Assembly (NCBI RefSeq): GCF_047338595.1
Contig: NZ_JBLFBO010000006.1
Location: forward strand, 124,001 to 188,000
Direction of reading: 5' to 3'
DNA length: 64,000 nt
DNA from: Nitrospira_D sp019636945
Lineage (GTDB): Bacteria; Nitrospirota; Nitrospiria; Nitrospirales; Nitrospiraceae
The notes under the pieces were generated by a model. That model did no database searches. It was not told the origin of the DNA and saw only the letters and a program-made list of their open reading frames with translations. This document shows, piece after piece, positions 54,897 to 62,789 of the stretch (the first letter of the stretch is position 1; the number at the start of each line of letters is the position of its first letter). The position numbers and the translations under genes were made by a program.

Positions 54897-55703
54897 ATGA
54901 AATTATCTCATGAGCTCAACCGACTTGAAGACGCGATGAGAGCCGCCGGTTCAGAGGCCTTGCGGTTGGCTAGGGATGGATTCGAGACGATCAAAAAGCC
55001 AGACCAGTCTCCGGTCACATCAGCAGACCTCGCGGTCAACGATATTCTTCACGCACACCTGCGCTCCGCATTTCCTCAGGACGGATGGCTATCGGAAGAA
55101 TCCCCGGATGATCCCGGGCGACTGCAGAAAGATCGGGTCTGGGTGGTCGATCCGATCGATGGGACCAAGGCCTTCATCAATAGAGTCCCGGAGTTTTGCA
55201 TTTCCGTCGCCCTCATTGAACAGGGCCTTCCCATCGTAGCAGCCATCTATAATCCTTCGACCAATGAACTCTTCAGTGCTATCCGAGGTGAAGGACTTCG
55301 GCTGAACCACGAATCGGTAGACTCACGGCAGATCAACGCTGGACAGCTACCGGTGATTGCGCTGGGTCCATGGGAACGTCAGACCGGTCGTTTTGCGGCG
55401 CTCGATCCATCCACTCAGCATCGTCCGATGCTGTCCATCGCCTGGTCCCTCGCTCTGATGGCATGCGGCCGTATCGATGCAGTGGCCACGCTTGAACCGG
55501 AAAATGAGTGGGACGTCGCGGCTGGAGTCCTATTGATCGATGAAGCCGGCGGGACGATTACTGATGGAAGCGGACAGGCCCTGACATTCAACCGACCGAC
55601 CCCACGCTACCGTGGAATCATCGCCACGAGCCCTTACTGTCCTCCTTCACTCGGTCGAGAGTTGGCGAACCTGATTCCCGCGTCTGGAACGCAGACATCG
55701 TGA
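54897..55703 (+). CDS. Inositol-monophosphatase-family phosphatase, CysQ-like
   Basis: 268 aa. Lithium-sensitive phosphatase motifs: 'GWLSEESPDD', 'VWVVDPIDGTKAFINRVPEF' (metal D-P-I-D-G-T) and 'ENEWDVAAGVLLIDEAGG'. 'DGTKAFINRVPEFCISVAL' resembles the CysQ/PAP phosphatase group (3'-phosphoadenosine 5'-phosphate), but inositol or histidinol phosphate cannot be excluded. Starts 21 bp from corA's frame on the opposite strand. A Cys-poor, soluble protein. Confidence 0.87.
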   Translation: MKLSHELNRLEDAMRAAGSEALRLARDGFETIKKPDQSPVTSADLAVNDILHAHLRSAFPQDGWLSEESPDDPGRLQKDRVWVVDPIDGTKAFINRVPEFCISVALIEQGLPIVAAIYNPSTNELFSAIRGEGLRLNHESVDSRQINAGQLPVIALGPWERQTGRFAALDPSTQHRPMLSIAWSLALMACGRIDAVATLEPENEWDVAAGVLLIDEAGGTITDGSGQALTFNRPTPRYRGIIATSPYCPPSLGRELANLIPASGTQTS

Positions 55704-55719
55704 AGGGCCTTAACCTGCT

Positions 55720-55810
55720 GTTTCAAGTTTCAGGTTTGACGTTTCAGGCCTCTCAACAACATGAAGGTCGAAACGTAAAACGTGAAATTTGGAACATGAA
55801 ACTCGAAACT
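55720..55810. repeat. Degenerate GTTTCA-rich inverted repeat between convergent genes
   Basis: Left arm (55720-55747) has GTTTCAAGTTTCAGGTTTGACGTTTCAG built of GTTTCA units. The right arm (55769-55809) has the complementary GAAAC/GTGAAA units. The arms can pair imperfectly. It lies between the 3' ends of the phosphatase and aminotransferase genes, so it may act as a two-way terminator or be a small mobile repeat. A related GCTTCACGCTTCACG stretch lies near 62143. Confidence 0.6.
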
Positions 55811-55868
55811 CGGGATCGAGGGAACGAACGACTAGGGCCCCCGAGTCACATCGCACTACCCGAAGTCG

Positions 55869-57026
55869 CTACATCCTAGCCTGTGTCAGTCGCCGACAGG
55901 CCTCTTCTAGATCCTGATCGGTCTTGGCGTAACTGAATCGGATAAAATCAGTCCCGACCTTGCTCGTAAAAAAGGCTTCCCCCGGCACGCCGGCGACCCC
56001 GGTTTTGTCTAAGAGAGACATCGCTCGAGCTTTCCCCGTCTGACCAGGAAGATGGGAGACATCCGCGAGGACATAATAGGCGCCCTGCGGAATGGATGGA
56101 GTGATTCCGGCTTGAGTGAGTGCACGGCAGAACTTCTCGCGCTTTCCCTGATAGCCCTGCCGTAGCTGCTCATAGAAACGATCCGGCAGTTCACGGATCC
56201 CTCGCGCGACACCCATCTGCAACGGCGCAGGGGCACACACGTAAAGTAAATCGTTCATGGCCCCGATGGCTTGTGCCCACCGTCGGGATGCAACGCTGTA
56301 CCCGATCCGCCACCCCGTCACGCTGAACGTTTTGGAGTACCCGCCGATCGTGATGGTTCGCTCCGCCATCTCCGGCAACGAAGCCATACTGATATGACGT
56401 CGTCCGTCGTAGAGAAAGTATTCATAGATCTCATCCGTCAGGACAAAGAGGTCATGCCGGCAGGCAAATTCCGCCACCGCCTCCAATTCAGACTGACTGT
56501 AGACCTTCCCAGAGGGGTTACCGGGTGAATTGACGATGATGGCTTTTGTTCTTGGCGTCACAACCTCTTCCAATTGGTCCATGGAATAAGACCAGGCCGG
56601 AGGCCGCATAGAAACCGCCACCGGAACCGCTTCGACCGCCACAAGCGCATTGATATGGTATTGGTAGTACGGCTCAAACAAAATGACCTCGTCGCCGGGA
56701 TTCAGCAGAGCGGCACAGGCAGAATGGAAGGCTCCCGTCGCACCGGCGCTCACGGTAATGTCACTTTCCGGGTCAGCCTGTATCCGGTTATACCGCTCCA
56801 ACTTCGCGGCGATCGCCTGCCGCAAGTCCGGCAGCCCGTCGAAGCGCGTATAGACATTGTACCCATCACGAATCGCCTTCTCAGCCCCTTCGAGCACCAC
56901 CGGAGGAACCGGCGTATCACAGACCCCCTGCGCCATATTGAGGCCCTTTGCACTGGCACAGGCCTGAGTCATGGCACGAATCTCAGACTGAGCCAAGTCC
57001 GTCATTCGTCGACTGACTGTGCGCAT
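55869..57026 (-). CDS. Class I/II PLP aminotransferase
   Basis: 385 aa. 'GLNMAQGVCDTPVPPVVLEG', 'VSAGATGAFHSACAALLNPG', 'NSPGNPSGKVYSQSELEAVA' (active-site Asn), 'TDEIYEYFLYDG' and 'IGGYSKTFSVTGWRIGYSVA' (PLP lysine) are family signatures. It is closest in pattern to the aspartate/kynurenine/methionine aminotransferase group (AspC Ib, YbdL), so the amino-donor cannot be fixed. Monocistronic, with a convergent repeat at its 3' side. Confidence 0.88.
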   Translation of the reverse strand: MRTVSRRMTDLAQSEIRAMTQACASAKGLNMAQGVCDTPVPPVVLEGAEKAIRDGYNVYTRFDGLPDLRQAIAAKLERYNRIQADPESDITVSAGATGAFHSACAALLNPGDEVILFEPYYQYHINALVAVEAVPVAVSMRPPAWSYSMDQLEEVVTPRTKAIIVNSPGNPSGKVYSQSELEAVAEFACRHDLFVLTDEIYEYFLYDGRRHISMASLPEMAERTITIGGYSKTFSVTGWRIGYSVASRRWAQAIGAMNDLLYVCAPAPLQMGVARGIRELPDRFYEQLRQGYQGKREKFCRALTQAGITPSIPQGAYYVLADVSHLPGQTGKARAMSLLDKTGVAGVPGEAFFTSKVGTDFIRFSYAKTDQDLEEACRRLTQARM

Positions 57027-57254
57027 TGCGCCGCTCCTTCTTTTCTACTCACTACCGAGGTACTTTCCGGCAGAGGATTATGCCAGCGTCACGATAGGAT
57101 GACAAATTCTGGACCTCCCAGAGGCAGGCGGCTCCAAAGATCCAGAATGAACAGAGTCTTTACATCTTCTCGATGTATTCGTCAGAATCGAGTCACATGT
57201 TACCGAGAGGTGTGATAGCCTAATTATGGACATGCGTGAGAAAGGAAACCCACC

Positions 57255-57476
57255 ATGTCGCCCGAGGCGCATCTGACTCCAAAGGAGAAGCAACACCGCT
57301 AGCGCCGACGTCTGCGCCGCAAGGGGCTGCGTCCGGTCCAAGCCTGGGTCCCCGATACGCGCACCGATGTATTCATTAGCGAATGTCGACGACAGGCGCG
57401 GCTTGCAGCTCGTTCAGCTCAGGAAAAGCTCGCTCTTGACTTTATCTCGGAGATTGCCGATCGGGACTGCACATAA
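57255..57476 (+). pseudogene. MazE-family antitoxin relic with in-frame amber stop
   Basis: The frame starts MSPEAHLTPKEKQHR, hits TAG at 57300-57302 (codon 16), then continues without further stop to TAA at 57474. The downstream part ('RKGLRPVQAWVPDTRTDVFI' and 'SECRRQARLAARSAQEKLAL') is the recognisable antitoxin family motif in which 'GLRPVQ.WVPDTR' is conserved. A good ribosome site (AAGGAAA) precedes the ATG. The amber most simply comes from one base change. No internal ATG follows it, so no intact antitoxin can be made. Its end overlaps the toxin remnant. Confidence 0.82.
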
Positions 57477-57772
57477 AACGAGGCGATATCGTGACCGTCG
57501 CTGCGAAAGGTCCCTACAGCGGCAAACCACGCCCCGCTCTTGTTCTCCAATGCGATCTCTTTTCCGCCCTTGGCAGCATGACGATTTGCCTCTTGACCAC
57601 CGAGAGGCTTGACGCTCCGCTGCTCCGGCTGACCGTGGAGCCCTCCTCCTCAATGGTTGATAAGATCGTCACCGTTCCTCGGAATGCCATCGGCTCCCGC
57701 ATTGGAGCGTTGAACCAGGAACTCATGGTGCGCGTTGATCGCTCCCTGGCTGTCTTCCTTGGCATCGTCTGA
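57473..57772 (+). pseudogene. MazF-type toxin relic: start codon lost, internal deletion
   Basis: The frame reads ATA-AAA-CGA-GGC-GAT at 57473, i.e. IKRGDIVTVAAKGPYSGKPR, where MazF proteins begin MKRGD; the expected ATG is ATA. The first usable start is a GTG at 57491, which removes the conserved KRGDI strand. The end is intact (RVDRSLAVFLGIV). Between 'RLTVEPSS' and 'SMVDKIVTVPR' about nine residues usually present (pattern NGL.K.SQ) are missing. MazF toxins are mRNA endoribonucleases; this copy is probably inactive. The overlap ATAA was presumably ATGA, so one change altered both the antitoxin stop and the toxin start. Confidence 0.8.
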
Positions 57773-57807
57773 GTGGAGACCGAGCAGATCCCTCTAAGGA
57801 TCCACAC

Positions 57808-58215
57808 ATGCGACTCGCTCTGGTTTTCATCTTCAGTCTGCTTACTGGATGTGCCGGGTCTCGCCCCGATGACGGGATCGACCTAGGACCAAGAACCGAT
57901 ACCGCTTCCGACCGTGCAGGGAGTGAACGGACCGCAGAACGCAAGGCCCGGTATGATCAGGCTCGTGAGGGGCTGCGACAGTCTCAGGAACGCTATATTG
58001 CCGCCACTCGTCCAGTTCTTGAACGCAAGTTTCGATACGAACACCCCGAATTGACCGACACGGAAATCGAGGCAATGGTCAATGAGGCGCTGGCGCAAGG
58101 CTACCACCCGGAGACAAAGTCACGACCAGAGGGCCCGGCCAGGCTCCCTCCGCCACGTCCAACGAATTGCTTACCTCCCCCAGGAAGTTGGCCGTCCAAT
58201 CCAAATTGCTACTAG
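57808..58215 (+). CDS. Small lipoprotein of unknown function
   Basis: 135 aa. The signal 'MRLALVFIFSLLTGC' ends in a lipobox (LTGC). The middle (about 45-100) is a charged alpha-helical stretch (RKARYDQAREGLRQSQERYI), and the C-terminus is Pro-rich with a Cys pair (NCLPPPGSWPSNPNC). No family recognised. The stop overlaps the first bases of the long palindromic repeat. Likely an outer-membrane lipoprotein. Confidence 0.72.
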   Translation: MRLALVFIFSLLTGCAGSRPDDGIDLGPRTDTASDRAGSERTAERKARYDQAREGLRQSQERYIAATRPVLERKFRYEHPELTDTEIEAMVNEALAQGYHPETKSRPEGPARLPPPRPTNCLPPPGSWPSNPNCY

Positions 58216-58340
58216 CAGAATGCTGGAAAAGGCCGCCAGCGTCGTTCTCGCATCGCTCAGCCCCTCAACGTACCCTGAAGGGTACGCCTCGGCCCTTCAC
58301 TTGCTGCGGCCTTGCTGGACAACCTTTTTGACCATCCTGC
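58215..58340. repeat. 126-nt palindromic intergenic repeat
   Basis: Outer arms 58215-58240 (GCAGAATGCTGGAAAAGGCC..) and 58314-58340 (..CCTTTTTGACCATCCTGC) are imperfect inverted copies over about 26 bp. An inner perfect 16-nt palindrome, GTACCCTGAAGGGTAC, lies at 58270-58285. The element begins inside the lipoprotein stop codon. Such long palindromes look like non-autonomous mobile repeats, and I associate this type with Nitrospira genomes from memory only. The rest of this gene-free stretch, up to 58516, shows nothing else. Confidence 0.7.
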
Positions 58341-58516
58341 ACGATACGCTGATCACATCCCGGATCAGTCATCTTAGTCTATGGCAGGAATCTCAAAATA
58401 GTTCTTAATCATGCTGCGAATGAGCACACAAACCTTGGGGGTTAGATCCGCCTCAATTCATCGATGCACGAGCCTCATGCTGGCATGCGCGTCGCTTTCC
58501 CGTAAATGTTCTTGTT

Positions 58517-59023
58517 ATGATGTTGCCGCCCATGCGACTACACCGAGCTTCCCTGTACTTAATCGTACTCGCCTTACTGATTCCCGGCTGCGCCTCCTGG
58601 TTCATAAAGGGTGAGCCCCCGGAGGTGCTCGTCACCAATGTCACGCCATTGGACGCAACGATGTTCGAACAACGGCTCCGTGTGGATCTTCGAGTCCGCA
58701 ACCCCAATGATTTCGACTATCACCTCACTGGCATCGACTTTACATTGAATCTGAACGGGAAACGTCTGGCGCGTGGCCTGGCGAGCAAGGAAATGACGAT
58801 CCCCCGGTTGGGTGATGCCGTGATGACGATCGATACCAGCACCTCGACCCTCGACATCATGCGCCAGCTGCTCCAGTTCTCGCAGAAACAGGAACTGACG
58901 TACGATATCAAAGGCGTGCTGCATGGTACGGAAGGACGATTGCCGTTCACCAATGCAGGGACGCTCGTTGAGCCTGGCATGTTCTCTGACTCACCGGCAA
59001 GTTCTGATGCAACTCCACGATAA
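58517..59023 (+). CDS. LEA14/WHy-domain lipoprotein
   Basis: 168 aa. A lipoprotein signal with lipobox (LLIPGC) leads to a water-stress/hypersensitive-response (WHy, LEA type 2) domain: 'PPEVLVTNVTPLDATMFEQR', 'RVDLRVRNPNDFDYHLTGID' (the N-P-N-x-x element), 'LNLNGKRLARGLASKEMTIP'. Bacterial members are envelope lipoproteins of uncertain function, sometimes linked to desiccation tolerance. The ATG at 58532 (MRLHRAS) is an alternative start; no strong ribosome site is seen. Confidence 0.83.
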   Translation: MMLPPMRLHRASLYLIVLALLIPGCASWFIKGEPPEVLVTNVTPLDATMFEQRLRVDLRVRNPNDFDYHLTGIDFTLNLNGKRLARGLASKEMTIPRLGDAVMTIDTSTSTLDIMRQLLQFSQKQELTYDIKGVLHGTEGRLPFTNAGTLVEPGMFSDSPASSDATPR

Positions 59024-59119
59024 CGCTCCTACGTCCAGATAGACACCCGCCCCCCTTACGTTTAGGGTTTATGTGAAGGAGTTCAATCGGGGTGAGCGAA
59101 GGTGGCAGGCTGAGCACTA

Positions 59120-59995
59120 TTATCGCCAGGCTTGAGGCACGGAATACAGGCTGGCATGCCGTTCAAGTTTGCTGAGGAGCTTCTCTGCTTCTTTCACTTG
59201 GCTGTCGGCGAACTCTCCTGGCTGACTGTCAAGTGAGTGTTTCATCCATGCATCACGGAGTGCATGCAGTTCTTTGAACTGACTCCTCCACCATCGCTCA
59301 TTACGGCCGCCTGGAGCGGTGGGATCCGGCTGTACCTCTTCAAAAACCACAACCTGTTTGAGGGAATCGATCTTGAACGAATACCTGGACATGAACACCA
59401 TTCCAATGAGCCCCTCGAACGACTCAGAGACCGAATTCATAATCGTCGCGGGGATGAAGGTATCCTTAGCGCCTCCAACCTGCACCGTATCCAGAAACGT
59501 CCTCATCGCAGGAACAGTTCCGCCGATTCCGCCTGCGGCAGTCAATACCATGCCCCCATCGTTCCCGAACAACCCGAGCTTCTGGGCAACCTTTGGAGAA
59601 ATGATCAGTCCAGGAGCGCCGGTATCGATCGCCATGGGAACGGTCACGGACCCGTTGAAGGTGACCTGCACAATCACACGCTGCGCATCACCTTCATAGG
59701 CTTCGAACGGAACTGAAAACGCATTGAGTATCGGTTTTGCCCCACCAGCCGCAGTGACCTCTTGGCGACTAGCGGTAGGACCCACTCGCTGGGTCGCTGC
59801 GGATTTCGGCATGGCCTCTGCATTGGGTTTCTCTGGCTTTACCCTGTTTCGGTATTGGGTTGGGACAGATTCCAATGACCTGGCGAAATGGGTTACTCCT
59901 GAATCATCGACCCATTGGAGAAGATCTCCGGCAAGCACAGAGGAGCACATCGAGAATAGACTCGTGACCAATACAGATACAAAGACTGGAAACAT
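59120..59995 (-). CDS. Exported DUF4124 plus retropepsin-like aspartyl protease
   Basis: 291 aa from ATG 59995 (GGAGAG upstream). After a signal peptide (MFPVFVSVLVTSLFSMCSSV) comes a DUF4124-type stretch 'DLLQWVDDSGVTHFARSLES', then a low-complexity linker. A single-chain retropepsin-like domain follows, with the catalytic motif 'VPMAIDTGAPGLIISP' (D-T-G) and 'GLIGMVFMSRYSFKIDS' as the second conserved block. The C-terminus is a charged helical tail. It would be a periplasmic peptidase active as a dimer; substrate unknown. Position of the second Gly-rich flap fits the family. Confidence 0.82.
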   Translation of the reverse strand: MFPVFVSVLVTSLFSMCSSVLAGDLLQWVDDSGVTHFARSLESVPTQYRNRVKPEKPNAEAMPKSAATQRVGPTASRQEVTAAGGAKPILNAFSVPFEAYEGDAQRVIVQVTFNGSVTVPMAIDTGAPGLIISPKVAQKLGLFGNDGGMVLTAAGGIGGTVPAMRTFLDTVQVGGAKDTFIPATIMNSVSESFEGLIGMVFMSRYSFKIDSLKQVVVFEEVQPDPTAPGGRNERWWRSQFKELHALRDAWMKHSLDSQPGEFADSQVKEAEKLLSKLERHASLYSVPQAWR

Positions 59996-60346
59996 TCTCG
60001 CGCTCTCCTTTCCCACAGAACCCCCAAGCGCCATGGCCCGGTTAGCTCACTCACTGGCTATTGCCGCGCATCTGAATAGGACTCTAACAAAGAGCGCTTT
60101 CCTGACAAGGAATATCCGTAAACCTTTGCACCACACCAGCCTGCACCGCACATGTCGCACCACTGTTTCTTGCTCCATTCGAAAAAGGCGTACGCCTGCG
60201 CATGGGTTGTGGACCTGCATTGAACAAGACAGACCCCCGACTTCATATTGCTTCCGTCTTTCCGATGGTAGAAACTGGAAATCGATCCCTGGTGAGGTCT
60301 GCACAGGGCCAATAAAGCCACAGATCGTGAGGAGCCTGGCCCTGCA
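59996..60346. other. Intergenic region before the YhhQ-type gene
   Basis: About 350 bp between divergent genes. No convincing gene. A 7-bp inverted repeat (60304-60310, CAGGGCC; 60338-60344, GGCCCTG) encloses the GTGAGGAG ribosome site of the plus-strand gene, so it could hide it. I looked for a preQ1 riboswitch and did not recognise one. Confidence 0.5.
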
Positions 60347-61078
60347 ATGACCACCTCCACGGAACCACTCAAGCCTGAACTCATCTCGAACCTCCGCCAC
60401 TACCGCTATTACGACCTCGTCATGGCAGGCTTCGTGACGGTGCTGCTCTGTTCGAACCTGATTGGGCCAGGCAAGACCTGCATCCTCTTCGGCCTGACGT
60501 TCGGCGCCGGGAATCTCTTCTTCCCGATCTCTTACATCTTCGGCGACGTACTGACCGAGGTCTACGGCTACGCGCGTGCGCGTAAAGTCATCTGGGCCGG
60601 GTTCATCGCAATGATCTTCGCGACCATCATGGGCCTCTTCGTGATCCACATGCCGGGAGATCCGGGAGAGCCCTTCAATGCCGTCATCCAGCCGGCACTG
60701 GAGGTTGTCTTCGGGAGCACCGGGCGGATCGTCATCGCCTCAATGGTCGCCTACTGGTGCGGCGACTTCATGAATAGCTATGTCATGGCAAAGATGAAGG
60801 TCTGGACCGAGGGGCGTCACCTCTGGACGCGCACGATCGGCTCAACCGCAGTCGGCCAGCTCGTCGATAGCGCCCTCTTCTATCCGATTGCGTTCTTCGG
60901 AACTTGGCAGCCCGGGACGATGCTGAAGGTCATTGCCTTCAACTGGGCGTTCAAGGTCTCCGTTGAGATCGTCTTCACGCCGGTCACCTATACGATTGTT
61001 CGATGGCTAAAACGTCAGGAGAATGAGGACTGGTACGACCGGCAGACGAACTTCACGCCATTCTCGTTGAAGGACTGA
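60347..61078 (+). CDS. yhhQ: Queuosine-precursor transporter (YhhQ/VUT family)
   Basis: 243 aa with about six membrane helices. 'YYDLVMAGFVTVLLCSNLIG', 'FFPISYIFGDVLTEVYGYAR' and 'GSTAVGQLVDSALFYPIAFF' are signatures of the VUT family, whose E. coli member imports preQ0/preQ1 for queuosine synthesis. Codon use is strikingly C-ending (almost all Ile ATC and Phe TTC), unlike most neighbours, which suggests transfer from a higher-GC donor. GTGAGGAG precedes the ATG. Monocistronic. Confidence 0.88.
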   Translation: MTTSTEPLKPELISNLRHYRYYDLVMAGFVTVLLCSNLIGPGKTCILFGLTFGAGNLFFPISYIFGDVLTEVYGYARARKVIWAGFIAMIFATIMGLFVIHMPGDPGEPFNAVIQPALEVVFGSTGRIVIASMVAYWCGDFMNSYVMAKMKVWTEGRHLWTRTIGSTAVGQLVDSALFYPIAFFGTWQPGTMLKVIAFNWAFKVSVEIVFTPVTYTIVRWLKRQENEDWYDRQTNFTPFSLKD

Positions 61079-61406
61079 GCCGTTGGTCCCCAGACGACGA
61101 CCCTGTCGATCCCACAGAGATCATATGGTGATATGAAAAGTACCCGACTCTCTGAAGTTGGTTCTTCGCAACCATCCTGGATTGAATGATATCGGTATAA
61201 CGGCCTGCCTAAAGAAACGGTTTTCAACTCCTCAATTGATTGTTCACTGGTATGCACAAGACAAGACGCGACCCTAATACTGACAAACGACCCCTGCTTT
61301 CTTTATCCACTTCGGAATGAATGTCAGGGTGACCCTCAGCTGAACTTCTTGAGCATTACCGCAAGTAAACTCGACGATGAAAACACTCGCAAATCAATGC
61401 TGACAA
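61079..61406. other. Gene-free region between convergent yhhQ and msrA
   Basis: 328 bp between the 3' ends of two convergent genes. No coding frame, hairpin terminator or repeat stands out. It is more AT-rich than its surroundings and may be decayed sequence. Confidence 0.5.
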
Positions 61407-62027
61407 CTACGGCTTTCCCCACAAAGCTTCCAACCGGTTGGCTCGGCCACAGCCATATTTGTAGTATTTATAGCGAAGCGGATTCTTCTTGTAATAGTCC
61501 TGGTGATAGTCTTCGGCTGGATAGAAGGTTGACGATGGGACTAGCTGCGTCACGATCGGGGCTGGAAATTTCTTGGCCTGCTCTATTGCGGATTTCGATT
61601 CTTCCGCTTGTCGCTTTTCGTCCTCGCTGGAATAGAAGATAGCGGATCGGTACTGAGACCCATGATCGCAAAATTGCGCATTCGGGGTAAGCGGATCTAC
61701 ATTGTGCCAAAAGGCATCGAGAAGCTTCTGATACGTGACCTTTGTGGGGTCATAGGTGACTTCCACCGACTCCGCATGGCCCGTCCGCCCAGCTGACACT
61801 TCCTCATAGGTTGGGTTGGCCACGGTGCCCCCCATGTACCCGGATACGACACTGACGACTCCCTCGACCTTTTCAAACGCTTCCTCCATACACCAGAAAC
61901 ATCCACCGGCAAAATAGGCCTTCGTGCTGGGAGTTGCCGCCGGTGTATCGGCAAGTGGGACGTTTGTGAGAATCATGCATACGATAAGCCCGGTAGCCAG
62001 AGCGATGAACCGCCGTTGAGTTGTCAT
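61407..62027 (-). CDS. msrA: Exported peptide methionine sulfoxide reductase A
   Basis: 206 aa. The catalytic motif is GGCFWC (C43, C46) followed by 'EGVVSVVSGYMGGTVANPTY' and 'GHAESVEVTYDP'. A C-terminal resolving Cys lies in 'KYGCGRANRLEALWG'. Unlike most MsrA, this copy has a signal peptide (MTTQRRFIALATGLIVCMIL), so it should repair S-oxidised methionines in the periplasm. No msrB is fused or adjacent. Confidence 0.94.
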   Translation of the reverse strand: MTTQRRFIALATGLIVCMILTNVPLADTPAATPSTKAYFAGGCFWCMEEAFEKVEGVVSVVSGYMGGTVANPTYEEVSAGRTGHAESVEVTYDPTKVTYQKLLDAFWHNVDPLTPNAQFCDHGSQYRSAIFYSSEDEKRQAEESKSAIEQAKKFPAPIVTQLVPSSTFYPAEDYHQDYYKKNPLRYKYYKYGCGRANRLEALWGKP

Positions 62028-62216
62028 GTTGGTATCCTCCTTCCTTATCGTCGTCTTAGTGGCTTCATTCTTACATCGACGACGACAGACTTCAGGCGAT
62101 CACTTGCGCACCTCGTCAAACATCTCTCGTTCGGGATTGGGACGCTTCACGCTTCACGAACGACGAGCGCTGGGCGGCAGATATGGTCACAGTAGACAGG
62201 TTCATGAATATGCAGG

Positions 62217-62759
62217 CTACACCGGCACATACCCATATGTTTCCTGTTCCGTACGGTGTGCCCGTCGTTGCCGTTTGTCCATCAGCTTCATGATGAGTTC
62301 AATCGCCTCCTCCGGCGTGGCGGCGGCATTGACCAGGCGCTTGTCGAGTTTGCGAAAGAAGGTCACATCCGCATCCGACGCCGCGACGAGAATGACGGGT
62401 TTCCCCGCCTTGACCGCCAGAGCCACTTCGGAGACGGTCCCGGACCCGCTCAATCCGCACACCACTACGACATGGCTGGTCAACACGTTGATGTTGTTCC
62501 GACCGCTGCCCATTTCGGTGATGATGGACACATCGACATGCCGAGACACTTTGTCCTTCGCCGTCGGTAAGATACCAATGGTCAGGCTGCCCCCAACCCG
62601 CTTGGCGCCTTCACAGGCGGCTTCCATGACGCCCACGTCTTTCCCCCCCGTCAGCACCACCCAACCACGTCGCGCAATAAACTCACCAAGGATTCGCGCG
62701 TTATCGAGATCCTTCTTTGGTGCCTTGGCTGGTCCCATTACTCCAACGACAAATCGCAT
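62217..62759 (-). CDS. SLOG/TIGR00725-type nucleotide-binding protein
   Basis: 180 aa from ATG 62759 (GGTGGAGGTAGGG upstream). Rossmann-like start 'MRFVVGVMGPAKAPKKDLDN', then 'GWVVLTGGKDVGVMEAACEG' and 'VCGLSGSGTVSEVALAVKAG', typical of the lysine-decarboxylase-like/SLOG group that recognises nucleotides or their derivatives. It lacks the PGGxGTxxE motif of LOG cytokinin-activating enzymes in strict form (here GLSGSGTVSE). Function unknown. Confidence 0.82.
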   Translation of the reverse strand: MRFVVGVMGPAKAPKKDLDNARILGEFIARRGWVVLTGGKDVGVMEAACEGAKRVGGSLTIGILPTAKDKVSRHVDVSIITEMGSGRNNINVLTSHVVVVCGLSGSGTVSEVALAVKAGKPVILVAASDADVTFFRKLDKRLVNAAATPEEAIELIMKLMDKRQRRAHRTEQETYGYVPV

Positions 62760-62789
62760 CCCTACCTCCACCTCTGCATATCCGGCCTC

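Noticed and set aside
57106..57148. Inverted repeat ATTCTGGA...TCCAGAAT upstream of the MazE relic
   Set aside because: An 8-bp stem with a 27-nt loop and no T tract; it could be an operator, but nothing ties it to a gene.
60035..60346. preQ1 riboswitch ahead of yhhQ
   Set aside because: Expected from the gene's role, but I could not recognise a preQ1-I or preQ1-II core; only a simple inverted repeat around the ribosome site is visible.
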